The notes beneath the pieces are model-generated. The model worked only from the letters and a program-made list of their open reading frames with translations, was not told where the DNA came from and ran no database searches. A stretch of 64,000 nt of DNA from Paracentrotus lividus (lineage: Eukaryota > Echinodermata > Echinoidea > Camarodonta > Echinidae). Below are positions 1-10,770 of this stretch, piece by piece. A program made the position numbers and the translations under genes. Position 1 is the first letter of the stretch; every line of letters begins with the position of its first letter. The stretch lies in the NCBI GenBank assembly GCA_940671915.1, contig CALNVZ010000174.1, forward strand, positions 17,964,338 to 18,028,337, in the 5' to 3' direction.

Positions 1-527
1 TCCATTGTAAGTGGTTTGAGTCGTTTTCCCAGAGGCCTCTGAACAAACTGATCAACTCTGACTGTAGCTACAGCGCTGATCCCGACAGCAACATATTGAG
101 ACCTCAATGACTCACGGACGGTGTCTTCTTTTAATTGGTCGATACCTCAAAGGAACTCTGCTTTACATGGGACTGCGAGTGTCTGAGACTGTTTCATTTC
201 TTTGAGTTTTGGTTGCTAAACCATTGAGCTGCCTTGTCTTTTGTCTCGTACTATTCAGGAATATGAATGGATGGACTTTGTCGCTCCTTGCCAACTTACT
301 ACCCTATCAGCTGGGGCATGCTTTTTCCTGCTGTTTCTGACATACTCCTCGGCATGGTGATTGATCACTTACCATACAGTACTCCAACACTTTGATGCTG
401 CAGTGGACTTTTGGCTTGCGGTTCTTACATGACACCTTAGGGGAATCCCCGCAGAGATTAACTGGTTTCACGGAGCACCCTTTTCACTCTCACTATCTGA
501 TGTATGATAACTTTGGAATGTGCGAGA
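1..527. other. Unassigned sequence, possible 3' UTR side of the RhoGAP gene
   Basis: Moderate-GC, non-repetitive sequence with no recognisable domain in any frame. It lies immediately 3' of the last candidate exon of the minus-strand RhoGAP gene, so part of it may be 3' UTR. That is inference from position only. Confidence 0.3.
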
Positions 528-722
528 TCATGGTTGAGCACAGTAGAAGTCTAGCAGGAGAACTAGGAGCCTGTTATGTTGCGAGGTCCTGCTAGGACTG
601 TCAAGTTGGACTTGCACGAATTGGCATGTCAAGAGCTTCCAAGTGTCAGCCCTCCTCTGGTTGGCGAAGCATTGGCTGTCTCCAACCAATCTTTGCTTTC
701 TTTTCCTTGGTTTCCTTGGTGT
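528..722 (-). CDS. Candidate last exon of the minus-strand RhoGAP gene
   Basis: A good splice acceptor (tttaccatttccag, ending at 723) opens a 65-codon frame that ends in TGA at 528-530. It begins TPRKPRKRKQRLVGDSQ, a strongly basic, nuclear-localisation-like start, followed by about 47 residues without a recognised domain. The frame is in phase 0 at the acceptor, which matches the phase-0 end of the candidate exon at 2,903-3,085. RhoGAP proteins often carry long, poorly conserved basic or serine-rich C-terminal tails, so the position suits the end of this gene. There is no domain evidence. The later residues (LLVLLLDFYCAQP) look less coding-like, so the true stop could differ. Confidence 0.35.
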   Translation of the reverse strand, partial: TPRKPRKRKQRLVGDSQCFANQRRADTWKLLTCQFVQVQLDSPSRTSQHNRLLVLLLDFYCAQP

Positions 723-2902
723 CTGGAAATGGTAAATCTACAGTATTTATTATTGAAGTTATCACGAGCTTAAATATCTGACTTTTTGTATTAAATCTAA
801 TAATGGCAATACATATTGGAGACAGTTTTACCTTGCTTCGTGAACTTGAACTGAGCGACTCCCATCAAAATGAGATTTACAGATCTTCTGTGTGGTTGTA
901 ACGGAGAAGAGAGAGAAGGAAAGAGGAGGAGTGAGAAAGAAGAGGAAGAGAGAGGGGGGTAAAAGACAAGCAAGTGTAGTGTTGTACAAAGTTAACAATG
1001 ATTTTGCAAAGGCGTGATTGTACAGAATATTGCATATGATGAAAATGAGCAAAGACACGGTTCATATCTGTGAATCACATTTTCTTCTCATTTCTTTATC
1101 ATTTAAATCTAATTGAACCTTTATTTATATCAGCTTAATATGCGGTGGCAAAGCTTTGGGTAATCACTTTTTATATATGGTAATTTTCAACATTAAGGAT
1201 TATCATGTATTTTATTTTGTGTTTAATTGTGACGTAGGATTACGCTTTCTAAAAGATTTTGAGCGTAGCTGGTATATGACTTCAATCTCTTTGTGTTTCT
1301 TGCTTTTTTGCACTGGGTTCTTGAAGCGTTTGAGTATCTTGGGTGTATCCCACCTGTCTGATGTCCTTTGGGTATAGCATCTATTCTCAAGCCACTGCTA
1401 GGGGTGTGTCCATGCAACGTTCTCAGCATACACATGGATGGGTTACTCATGACGGAATAGTGTTACGTCAGCTGTAGAGCATCTGTTATAAAGTCAGAAA
1501 GGGGATGATGATGAACACGGGAATGATATTTCCAGAGTATTTTATGTTGTTTATGTACACGAAATGCCGTTATTTAAAATATGATTATAATTAGTGCATT
1601 ACTGTCAATGTTAGACCTTCTCGTGAATGCTTTATATGTGGTTTCTTTTCTCTTAGTGATATGATTTCACTCTGTGATAAATATTACATTAACCTGCTCT
1701 TTAAAGGATTTATTGTTGTCTCCTATTTGCTGTGTGTAATTTGTCCAACTCCCAATGACTTGCTCGAAGCAGGGCCTGGTTGAGTTTCGTGAACTGGTTT
1801 CGCTTATTTGGCTTTGTAAGGCCTCACCACCTTTTGGTAATGTTCAGATTGGGAGTAGACTCATTTGCTCCTCAGACAAAACATGAGGTGTTTTCGACGC
1901 GCCACACCATTACGCCCGCGAATTGTGCCTGATCTGAATTGCAACATTACTGCTTATTTATTTCATAATCAGTCGGGGTCAGTCGCATCGTGGTTTGTTT
2001 GTGCGTTGTTTTGAGTACTATGTTTTTGTTGTAGGGCCTGTTAGTCCTTATCCATCTGTCTTTCTCATTTTATCGTTCCTGTGTTGAAGCTCAAAATTGC
2101 TTATTTAAACGGTGGAGGAGGAGGGTTAGATTTCTCTGTTATCCACACGATTAATTTATTGTCTCCCTCACTCATTTTCCCTGAATAAACTTCTTTCAGA
2201 TCGAAAGCCAGGAATTTATTTTAACAATTAGAAACAAGAAATTATTCTGGTTTCTATATTACTTGATAAGTTTTTTTAAAGGATGCAGTAACATTGAATG
2301 TTATTCAAAGGCATTTAGTGTTAAGCTCATTTGCCAAATGATTTAAACAATAGGTCAGTCTGCCTCTCAATTCGCGGCCATTGCTTGCTTTACTTTCAGA
2401 TATCTATGATCTTTACTAACATTTTCAAAATGTTTCAAAGCAAGCACAACGTTAACACGAACTATCCTGTCGTGAGTCTCCATCATTACCGTTGCTAGCT
2501 CACAACAGGAGCCTGGTAAATAATTGTGCTGGCTGTATGCTTAGCCTCGTTTGTTTTCACTGTTTTAAGTACATATAATTTCCTTCAATATGATCTAATT
2601 GCACTTGTTTTTTGGATTTACCAATCCCTTTAGCAATGTCACACTAATTTTTTAGGAGTGCCCTGCAGGGAACCAAAGTTTTAATTTTCCTCTAAATGTT
2701 GCCCGAATGAAATGTTGTTCCTCTGCCAAAAAATACCAAACTGACAACATGAGATTTCATTTTTTATGTAAAAACTTTTGCATAAATGTGATTTCAATGC
2801 TTCATAATGTAAATATATTTATCGGTTGCAAAAGCCAATACATTTAGTCCATAATGGTAGTCTTCATTGTTCACAAATGTGGGTTGCCCAGTTTGGGCAT
2901 AC
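723..2902. other. Intron-like AT-rich sequence
   Basis: AT-rich DNA between two candidate exons. A purine-only low-complexity tract lies at about 900-962 (GAGAAGAG type). I see no convincing exon or repeat family in the rest. If the gene model is right this is a 2.2-kb intron. Confidence 0.4.
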
Positions 2903-3085
2903 TATTTGTCTTATTTCTTCCAAATTGGTTTGCTGGAGGTCAAATCTGGTTGCAATGGGGCACATGTAATGTTGGTGTTGCTTTAAAGCAACAGGTGCTG
3001 GAGCTACAAACATTTGATGTTTCCTGTTTCCCAGAGCCGGTTTGAGTGTTGATTTGGTTGTTCTTGATGGATTTATGAGTGAGAC
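2903..3085 (-). CDS. Candidate internal exon of the minus-strand RhoGAP gene
   Basis: The acceptor (gttcgtaaacccag) ends at 3,086 and the donor GTATGC begins at 2,902. Between them lie exactly 61 open codons, phase 0 at both ends. The peptide starts VSLINPSRTTKSTLKPALGN and later contains FVAPAPVALKQHQHY and LQQTNLEEIRQI. It is rich in Ser, Thr, Lys, Gln and Pro, as expected of a disordered tail rather than a folded domain. I recognise no family motif. Assignment to the RhoGAP gene rests on strand, phase and proximity. A chance open frame cannot be excluded. Confidence 0.4.
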
Positions 3086-4330
3086 CTGGGTTTACGAACT
3101 TGGATCTACGTCTTTGTGAAAAGTTTCCATAACAAACAAGTCAGGATATTAGAATTAAATTTAATCTTCTATACATTTTGTTGACGGTTAATCAAAAATT
3201 TTGATGATAAATAGCAATATTCGCGAAGGGCTCACATCATTAATCATCCTTAGCACAAGAAGCTAATCAGAGCAGTCATCAAAAGTCTACTGGGTAAGTT
3301 AACAGGAATTGTGAAACCCCTCAAGGTTCCCTAAGACAATTTTAAGTCTGTAATCAATTATTAAATACAATAGCCAATCAAGATCTGTGGGAATGCCCTT
3401 TTTATTAAGAGGACGAGTAGCCTAATCGAAATTATTTTCTGAGTTTGCCATTGATTATCTATTTGTTTATTGAAGATTCATCCTTTTATGCATGGTTACT
3501 TGTTTCAGTTTTGACATAGGGGGTACAGAATTTGAATTCATTCTGAGTTACTGATGCACCAGATAGTGCCAAGCCATTAATTCATTATTTCTTCAAATCT
3601 TTTAAAACATAAAAAAAGGAAATTTATTTATGATTTAGAACGTTTAATTTCAATTCCTGTGTACATCATAAACCCTTATTTGGAAGTTCTGTGATTAGAA
3701 TCATCCAGGTTATGTTTTATGAGACAAGGATGCATTTGAGATCAATGCTCTTAATTGTAGATGAAACTGACTCAATTATTTCTAGACTGCATTCAGTACA
3801 GGCCTGTGTTTTTAGCAGTGGCGATTCAGGGGGGCCAGGGTGCGTATCCTACTATAAATTTGTAAACACTCATAGCTGTACATCAGTATTAAAAATCTAA
3901 ATTTGGAGCAGCTCATCCCTCATTATCGGGCCTAGTGCCCTTCTATTTTCAAATGCCTGGATGCAGCCACTGTTTAGGTCACTTAGACATGTACAAATAG
4001 GGAACATAAGATCAATGAACTTTCAAACTTTTGTTAGAGTAAAGCACTCATTCTTCACTTGTTTCCTCTTATGATCTTTGAGATCCTGGAAAAACAAAAT
4101 GTGACAAAAAATCTTGATTATAGCAGCTGATGGTCCTGTGCCCAAGACAATATTTTAATAAGTAGAAGATTTGGCCTTCAGTTTAATTACACCGATGTGG
4201 TGACCCAATAAAAGAGCTGAAAGCTGGAAATTTAACAGCTCCTACATGTTATTTTTGTTTGAGGATTAGACGAAATTAGCTGAAATCAAATACTAAAAAA
4301 AGCTGCCAGACCTCTACACTTCCTGTTCAC
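3086..4330. other. Intron-like sequence with one possible short exon
   Basis: Mostly AT-rich. On the minus strand an excellent acceptor (gtcacattttgtttttccag, ending at 4,086) is followed by codons reading DLKDHKRKQ and then a possible GTGAAG donor. The phase does not fit the neighbouring exon, so it is recorded only as a possibility. The rest has no recognisable feature. Confidence 0.3.
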
Positions 4331-4332
4331 AG

Positions 4333-4650
4333 GGAGGGTTGGCCTCAGTTGGTAGCGTCCTGCTGTCGACACCGAGATCGATAGGTTTGAGTCACCCAGG
4401 CGGTTGACTGAGCCTGCGTTGTGTTGTTAACGTGCCCTTGCTCCTGTTTTCATAGAGCAGGCTATGTTACAGTGAAAAACGCTAGTTCCTAGGATAGGAC
4501 ATTAAATGGAGGTACCCTGTGTTAAAGAAGAAGTCTAGCACTTTACATGATAAGAGCCTACTGCACTATTAAGTAATAAGAGTAGGGGGACCCCAGTGTA
4601 GATGGGTCCACCTGCATACTCCAATCAGTTATATTGGAATGAAAACTGTG
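4333..4650 (+). repeat. tRNA-derived SINE (degenerate)
   Basis: Begins with a tRNA-like head: box-A-like TGGCCTCAGTTGG and a decayed box B (GGTTTGAGTCA). A body typical of echinoderm SINEs follows: a GCGGTTGACTGAGCC segment, a CATAGAGCAGG segment and a GATAGGACATTAAATGGAGG segment. The 3' boundary is approximate. I infer an old, inactive copy. Confidence 0.55.
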
Positions 4651-5262
4651 GGTTACAATGATTCATTTGCTTTTTCGTTTTCCAGCACAGGGGACGCCAA
4701 ACGAAATAAATATATATCCCCAAACAAATCTATTATACTATTGATGTTGTATCGTAGATAAGATGCTCTTGTTGAAGTCTGTTTTTCAGCATGCCTAGCT
4801 GTGTCAAGCCATACAAGCCTTAGGGAAAGGAATTTTTAAAAGATCGTTGAAGCAAGATTTACCGGAGTTTATGTATTGAATTGCAGCCCTTTATGTAAAT
4901 GACAAGTACAGGCCGATTTTTAAAAATAAAATTGAGAGCAAAGTAATAGGGTAATTATTTATGTCAATTATGCTTAACTTTTGAAACTTAATAGAATGTT
5001 TGGTCTTCTCTAAACTATAGTGTGGGATCTGCAAGACAATGGGGATATAAAACCCAAGACACATGGGAGCTCCAGCAGATATTCTGAGAAAGCTCTGAAA
5101 TAAAAGCTTTTTTGTGAGAAACTAAAATGTTCTTGCCTAATGCTAGCAAGAGATTGTGAACCACATTTCTGCTTAGCAGCCTTTTCACCTGTGATTTACA
5201 GTAATTAACTATGATCAACTGAATCATGATTCAATCTTGCAAGGTGTGACATATCAATTTAC
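4651..5262. other. Unassigned intronic-type sequence
   Basis: AT-rich, without recognised exons or repeats. It lies just 3' of the donor (GTAAAT at 5,257-5,262) of the broken RhoGAP exon. Confidence 0.35.
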
Positions 5263-5807
5263 TTGGAAGATTCCCCCACTCTTCCTTCTTGTCTCCTTTG
5301 CACTGCTGCTCTTCTAGATTGTCATCACTCTTCTCCAGCTCATCCTCTGATGTAAGACGATCCCAGATACTCTCTAGATTGGTTAGACCCGCATCTTTCA
5401 TGCATACCAATCAGGTCCTCCCCATCAGGCTTGAGGCATTCTCAATCATTATATGACGCTGCTAGTCTGTAATCCTCTCCTTCTCGGGTTCTTTTGTCAG
5501 AGTGAGTGACCCAGAGTTTGGGTGAAATTTGGCAGGTTGGATACATCATGCGGTTTTTTTCTGATCGGGAGCAATGTGTGGAGAAGAGCGTGATGGAGCA
5601 AAGGTCTGGGATTGAGTGGAAGGCAAGAGATGGCGATGTTTGAGGAGACATCTGTTGTCGCCGATGTCCTAATATGGGGCATTATAGAGGGCGCTTGCAG
5701 TTTAGGTGTGCATAAAGTGGCTCAGGGAGGTTGTGGAAGAACTGTTGGAAGAGACTGCACACATCTGCTGGATTGCTCATGGGATCTCCGCGCTTCTCAA
5801 GGTTGGA
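5263..5807 (-). pseudogene. RhoGAP domain exon carrying LPEPL, disrupted by stops and a frame change
   Basis: The acceptor (ttttatccacacaattccag) ends at 5,808 and the donor GTAAAT lies at 5,257-5,262. Frame 1 starts SNLEKRGDPMSNPADVCSLF and continues through QQFFHNLPEPLY, the helix and LPEPL motif typical of RhoGAP domains. It then meets TAA at 5,682-5,684. The same frame reopens and contains SEKNRMMYPTCQISPKLW, which sits where RhoGAPs have their conserved N-K/R-M motif, about 56 residues after LPEPL, as expected. It ends in TGA at 5,442-5,444. Reading then continues in another frame with MIENASSLMG, a TGA at 5,411-5,413, then MKDAGLTNLESIWDRLTSED and an acidic tail. The domain is therefore collinear but holds at least two stops and one shift. 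Either it is a pseudogene or the assembly has errors here. Confidence 0.75.
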
Positions 5808-6663
5808 CTGGAATTGTGTGGATAAAATGTTTTGATGAGAAAAATTTACTGATTATTAAATTAATGAAGCAAAAATGATGTATACCAAAATAACTAAACA
5901 ATCTTCTTTCCCTTTAGTGATAGTCAAGACATAATTTCACTTTGGGTCTGTGTTCTTGAATAGCCAATAGGGCCGTGCTGTTCGCTTTTTGCTATTTTTC
6001 ATCATTAATTTCTCATTTATTTCAAACAAGTAAGAAAGTTTCATGTAACAAATTTAATCTCATTTTGAGCTATGTTACGTGTGCTAGCTCCTGTGAAGTT
6101 TCAATTGTACTAGGTAACATTTTGGTGGAGTTACAATGTTTAAGTTTTGGGGTGTAGGGGTGCCGGAATTGGAGACGCAGAGCGAAGACGCCAGTACAAG
6201 TCATAGGAAACTTGCATTTTGTGGTTTGATTTGAGGAATAATGAATATCTCTGCCAATTTTGGCTTATGACTATAGATTTGGTACCAAACTAAAGCTTAT
6301 AAACTGCTTATTCAGGAAATCACTTAAAATAGGTTTGTGTCATAATAGTACCCAGGAAGACTTCAACATCATTATTTGACCTAAAATATGATGCCTCCTG
6401 TACAAAGTCATTAGGAATTAGAGGTATTGTAGTCCGTTGGGAAAACTGCAATATCTCTCCAATTTTTAATCTATGATTGTAAAATTTAGTACCAAATTAA
6501 AGCTTTAAACTGTTTTATACATCATATCCTACCATATGTTTGATGGTGCAACAGTACTTGACAGGACCACCTTTAAAATAAAAAGGCCTTGTTATTATGA
6601 AGTATAGCTAGTCAAGAGTAAACTACACAACTGTAATTTAAGACGGTTATAATGCCAACAAAC
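5808..6663. other. Intron of the RhoGAP gene with an internal degenerate direct repeat
   Basis: AT-rich sequence bounded by a GTTTGT donor at 6,663 and a CAG acceptor at 5,808 on the minus strand. A diverged direct repeat lies at 6,243-6,310 and 6,449-6,512, offset about 206 bp. Both copies share AATATCTCT near their start and ACCAAA, TTAAAGCTT-like sequence and AAACTG near their end. Confidence 0.5.
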
Positions 6664-6731
6664 CTGTAACTCCCGCTGCCTTGCTTTTGAACCAGAGACA
6701 CGGAAGATACCTTTCAAGTCCAGGTGACTGT
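6664..6731 (-). CDS. RhoGAP exon with the arginine-finger motif
   Basis: This 68-bp exon lies between a TTTCTAG acceptor and a CAG/GTTTGT donor. It encodes SHLDLKGIFRVSGSKARQRE followed by LQ. GIFRVSG is the signature of RhoGAP domains, and its Arg is the catalytic finger that stimulates GTP hydrolysis by Rho-family GTPases. The two 5' bases complete a Gly/Asp-type codon with the exon at 7,270-7,315 (G plus AC gives Asp). The exon ends in phase 0, matching the acceptor at 5,807. Phase agreement across three exons plus two diagnostic motifs makes RhoGAP identity secure. The subfamily is not resolved; an ARHGAP11- or ARHGAP19-like protein is possible. Confidence 0.85.
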
Positions 6732-7269
6732 CTAGAAACCTGGTCTTCTAGCAAAACCTACGTAGAATCAAACAATTTTTGATTTATAAGTAGTTCATTC
6801 TAGGATTAATTTCATAACAGGATTATACACCTGATTATGAACATGAATTTTTGTCAGGTGCACATAAAATTTTGGAAAGAAATACAATCTATTATACTGC
6901 TTAAATCTATTATCCGTATTCTCTTCTTTTGCAACAGCGTGACATGATATAAAACATTTAATACTGTTTATCAATCGATATGATTCTATTTGATGATGTC
7001 AATGTCAACTTTTTTTTTTAAAGATTGGCAATAGAACTCTGACATGTTACTCTAAAGTACACAATGTTATAATTCCTTAATAAAAACAAAAAACTCTACC
7101 TATAATATTACTACATTGACATTTTGTGTTTAATATATTGTAAAGTTCGGTTTTGATTTTAAATAAGATTTACAATGTAGCATTGGAATAATCTTAGGTT
7201 CACCATGGACATAACAACATGGATTTTGGGGATTTTAAAATATTGAAATCAACCATCTGATAGCAATAC
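6732..7269. other. RhoGAP gene intron
   Basis: AT-rich intervening sequence between two phase-compatible exons, with donor GTATTG at 7,264-7,269 and acceptor TAG at 6,732-6,734. A short poly-T run lies near 7,011. No other feature seen. Confidence 0.6.
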
Positions 7270-7315
7270 CTTGGCACAGTAACCTGGACTCCTCATCTCT
7301 TTCAAGCACATTAGA
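7270..7315 (-). CDS. RhoGAP upstream short exon
   Basis: A 46-bp exon with acceptor ggtaaagcattgcag ending at 7,316 and donor CCAAG/GTATTG. It encodes SNVLERDEESRLLCQ plus one base that completes Asp with the next exon. It lies where the first helices of a RhoGAP domain precede the arginine finger. Support comes from splice sites and exact phase; the sequence alone is too short to be diagnostic. Exons 5' of this were not found, so the start codon is unknown. Confidence 0.6.
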
Positions 7316-7431
7316 CTGCAATGCTTTACCAAAAAAGAGATGACATGTATCCTAGAATAAGTATAACAACAAATGATCATATGACTTTCATTGGAACTTT
7401 GTATATAACATTTATAGTTTTATAATTCAAT

Positions 7432-7656
7432 AAATGAAGTTCACCTTGGTTCCAAGTTTCAAGTGTTTTTTAAAAAATGAGAGAAAAAGAAAAAAAAAAA
7501 AAAAAGAAAAAGGGTGAGTTTGAAGAAAATCCCCCAAATTAATCATCCTTTTAAAACTAATTTTTGGTGGATTTTCTTCGACCCTCACTCATAATTTTCT
7601 TTTATTTCTCTGCATTTTCTAAAACAAATTAAACTCCAGAGTGAACTTCCCATTTA
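7432..7656. mobile_element. Foldback MITE
   Basis: An inverted-repeat element. The ends are AAATGAAGTTCACC and the complement of AGAGTGAACTTCCCATTT. The arms continue inward through A-rich and T-rich tracts to a hairpin at about 7,511-7,593, where GAAGAAAATCC in the left arm pairs with GGATTTTCTTC in the right. There is no coding capacity. The family resembles a common echinoderm MITE with AAGGGAAGTTCAC ends. Confidence 0.6.
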
Positions 7657-8260
7657 AGGGAAGTCTACTCTGAAATTAAATTGGTTTCAATAAAAGTGAA
7701 GAAAAAAACACTAAATAAATAATAAAACAGTTTAATGACAGTAAGGTTTAAAGAAAATCCATTATTAAGACTATAACAAACCATCAAGGACGATGTCTAA
7801 TATGTTTAATAGTAATATGGACTATGGGTGGCAGGTTTTCAACTTGGTCCACTGGTTTTTCTCCAATTTTTTCTGCATTTTGCATAGATATTGACTTTAC
7901 TTATTTTCTATGTATGTTCCCTACATAGAAATGTAGATAGTGATTTTCTAATCATGAAAAAAAAAAAAAAAAAACTGATTTTTTTTTTCCCCTGGCGAAT
8001 TTTCATGAAATAAATCAATATTTCCCCCTAAAAGAGAGAAATAAAAAGCAACAAGAATAGTAAAAGAAAATCCAACACACAGTTACTGATAATTGTAATG
8101 AAAAAAATATATTTTAGTGATATATTAAGTTTCTTTCTCAAAGTCTTGAGACTGAAATCTTGCACATGTCCAAAATGTTTTATGTGTAACAAACCACGCT
8201 GCATGTGTGCAGCAAAGCCATGTCGGAACTATGGCGAGATTTTAGTGTGAGATAACATGT
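7657..8260 (+). repeat. Second, degenerate copy of the same MITE family
   Basis: Starts at the edge of the previous element with TTTAAGGGAAGT, then GTTTAAAGAAAATCCATTATTAA near 7,746, recalling the same family. Poly-A and poly-T runs lie at 7,958-7,990. I could not locate a clean right end, so the boundary is approximate. Confidence 0.4.
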
Positions 8261-9160
8261 TCCCAAGGATTTTTTTTCATGATTTACACAGTGAAATCGA
8301 ATTTAATGAACCTAGATTCTCTGATAAATAAATAACTACATCTAAAAAAAGAAGGGCTTTAATTTTGAGTCGATATCACTTGCAAAAGTAGGAAAACCTT
8401 GGGAAGGAATCGCAAGTCACGATGAAACCTGCCAAACATAGATCTAGTCCACAGTACCAGCTACAGGTCAATAACAAATATTAACATCATCCATGTGTAA
8501 AACAATAAGTTATGATAATTGAAGTTGATTGTGTAGGGAGCGGCTAGTGTCTTGTGAGCTATCTCTCTTTTTAAAAAAAATGCTTTTTACTAAAGTGCGC
8601 AAACATGTTTGTTGCAACATCTGAGCAGAGGTCAGGAAAACATGATCATCATGTCAGTTGCAAGTTGTGTGATCATGCATTATCTGTTGCATTTCACATT
8701 GACATCACACAAACATACACACGTCATGACTCAGCTCATTATTATCATTTCATCGCCATCCGGCATCCCCATCAGACACTCACGTCACGGCTCAGGCCTG
8801 CAATCCTAAATTGAAATTGTTTTTCAAAAAATTCTCATTAAGAAATATAGACCCTTTAAAGTATTTAGTCCCTAAATATTTTCATCCAATTAAAATACGT
8901 GTGAGCTCGGAATCGAGAAGTGCAGTGCACTGGACATTCATCGTATCGTGTGATCGCGTCACCATCCGCACAAATTAGACTGACCAGTTCCCGTCGCGAA
9001 GCTGACGTCGAACAATACTGGTGATTGTATAGATCAAAATGGGCATTAATTTTATAAATACAGATCATACTCACATTAAATTGATAGAGCAGCAAGAATA
9101 CCTGGTTCTAAACTTCTTATTATTGTCGTGGTGGCAGATACAAATAGTGGTCCCAAATTT
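8261..9160. other. Unassigned sequence upstream of the visible RhoGAP exons
   Basis: Mixed composition. The part from 8,890 to 9,010 is CpG-rich and contains a minus-strand stretch with CACCAG acceptor-like and GTATTT donor-like edges, open in one frame (RRELVSLICADGDAITRYDE). I recognise no family, and this could be first-exon or UTR sequence of the RhoGAP gene. Confidence 0.25.
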
Positions 9161-9490
9161 AGGCTTAAAATTGGATATTCTGTGTTCCTTTCGTCTTCCA
9201 CAAATGGTTTTCGTTGGTGATTACACGAAAATCTCCAATGCGGCTGCATTCAAAATATCGTGGTGTACCGCTCGCACGTACGGCGATATGATGTGGCGCA
9301 AGAAAAGTAAAGCGCACTTGGGTCGCCCTAGCGCGCGCGGGATCACAGCGCAATATTTTGAAATGCAGCCGGAATGTTACTGTGGCAGCCCGTACACGAA
9401 GTGTACGGGGTGCGAGTTATTGGCTGAAAACATGAGGTGCCTTCGCTTTTCCAGGCTAGAATGTCAAAATTATGGAATAAAAGATTAACA
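9161..9490. other. CpG-rich block with a perfect hairpin
   Basis: Locally rich in CG dinucleotides, including a GCGCGCGCGGG run at about 9,331-9,341, unlike the AT-rich surroundings. A perfect 9-bp stem with a GAA loop (CCCGTACAC, GTGTACGGG) lies at 9,389-9,409. The plus strand is open from 9,039 to 9,488 but matches nothing I know. It may be a regulatory island or a transposon remnant. Confidence 0.35.
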
Positions 9491-9599
9491 AAACTACTTT
9501 ATTTATTAGTTTATGTACTTACAATACTAGACTGATAACTATCCTTGTTTTTCACGATGATATAAAGTAACTGGCGTCAGATGCTGTTTCAGTGAAGTT

Positions 9600-9766
9600 A
9601 AACGAGTCACCTTCGCGATGGTTAGTTTGTAACACGCATGCGCGACATCGGCAGCAGCAATATGTCTACACGCTTATTTTGACGGAAGTCGGACGAGACT
9701 GAAATGGCTGGAAAATCAAGATTTCTTCAAGTGCACCACATTTTTAGGATATCGATTTGCGTCTAG
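9600..9766 (+). promoter_or_regulatory. Possible CpG promoter with NRF1-like and ETS-like sites
   Basis: CGCATGCGC at 9,635-9,643 matches the core of the NRF1 palindrome. CGGAAGT at 9,683-9,689 matches the ETS/GABP core. An ATG follows at 9,704 with a short frame MAGKSRFLQVHHIFRISICV before TAG, so any plus-strand gene would need splicing (CAA/GTGCAC is one weak donor). NRF1 and ETS sites can drive transcription both ways, so this could also serve the minus-strand RhoGAP gene. Inference from motifs only. Confidence 0.3.
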
Positions 9767-10335
9767 TCTGTGTACGAACTAAGTGGCTTACATAAATTAT
9801 ATTCTTACTACTAGGTCTAGGCTATATTTTACCCATTCTAAGTGGTATTTTTAATTATTCAAATCGAATTTGAAATTTTTGGTGAAACAGAGATTTCCGT
9901 GAATCATCATCAAGACGCCTCGAAATGTCAGCCATATTCATATTAACAATTAAAGGATCATTATGCCTCTGAAAAATGAGTAGGCGTCCACACAAGCAAC
10001 TGAACCATAGACTGGGACTAATGAAAGATCAGTAAGAAACTTTCGAAAAACAAACTTAATTTTTCACTTTTTAAAATAACATTTCACTTAGATCTATCTT
10101 TCTTCATAACTGAGTGGTCGGATGTTCCTTTCATTATCCCTGATGTTTTGAGTTTTTCTTTCTTCTTCTGGATGAAATAGGCCTATTTTTTAAAGTCCAC
10201 TTTCTGAAAATTTCCCCGCACGTTTTAGGCGTGAAAGGGCAAAAAATATGTGATGTTTTAATTATTTTTTCTTCCATGATCTTGATTTGAAATTTATCCA
10301 AAACCTATTCACTGTGTCTCATAATGACATAGACA
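9767..10335. other. Unassigned AT-rich sequence
   Basis: No exon, repeat or motif that I can support. Confidence 0.3.
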
Positions 10336-10720
10336 TGCTACATATTTCTTACTACTATCGTTCTTTGGAGAAATTAGAAACTTTCAATTCAATCTCAAGA
10401 CATTTCTTTTTGTGAAGGCATACTAATTGAATATTATGTTGTATATTGTAAATTGTAGTTCTTTATATAATTATCAAAATATATATTGTTGTTTACTGTC
10501 TGTGTATTGGCATTGACAATCTCCTCTTTGACTTTGCACATGGCAGATTTGGAGTGTGCGCCTCACAGGCAGTCCCTCTTATCTTTTTTATTAAGAGTGT
10601 TGTTTGTAACTACATATTGTATGTTGTTCAACACTTTCATCTGTTTTACAAGCGCCTCGGAATAGTTAACTAGACAGATGGCGCTATAAATGCGTTTTAT
10701 TTTTTTCTTACGATTTGGAG
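10336..10720 (+). mobile_element. 3' end of a CR1/L2-type LINE
   Basis: A frame ending at TAA 10,424-10,426 reads FQFNLKTFLFVKAY, the typical C-terminus (LKT-LF-KAY) of CR1/L2-like ORF2 products. About 290 bp of 3' UTR-like sequence follow, including CAAGCGCCTCGG and GGCGCTATAAATGCG, common in invertebrate LINE tails. It is a 5'-truncated dead copy. The family is assigned by recall of the pattern, not by alignment. Confidence 0.5.
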
Positions 10721-10770
10721 TGAAGTTTGCAAACTTTTGGAGAAAAGGCTAAGCCTAAGGCTCGATCACG

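Noticed and set aside
9039..9488. 149-codon open frame on the plus strand
   Set aside because: No recognisable domain, starts in AT-rich DNA and runs into a CpG-rich block; kept only as a composition feature.
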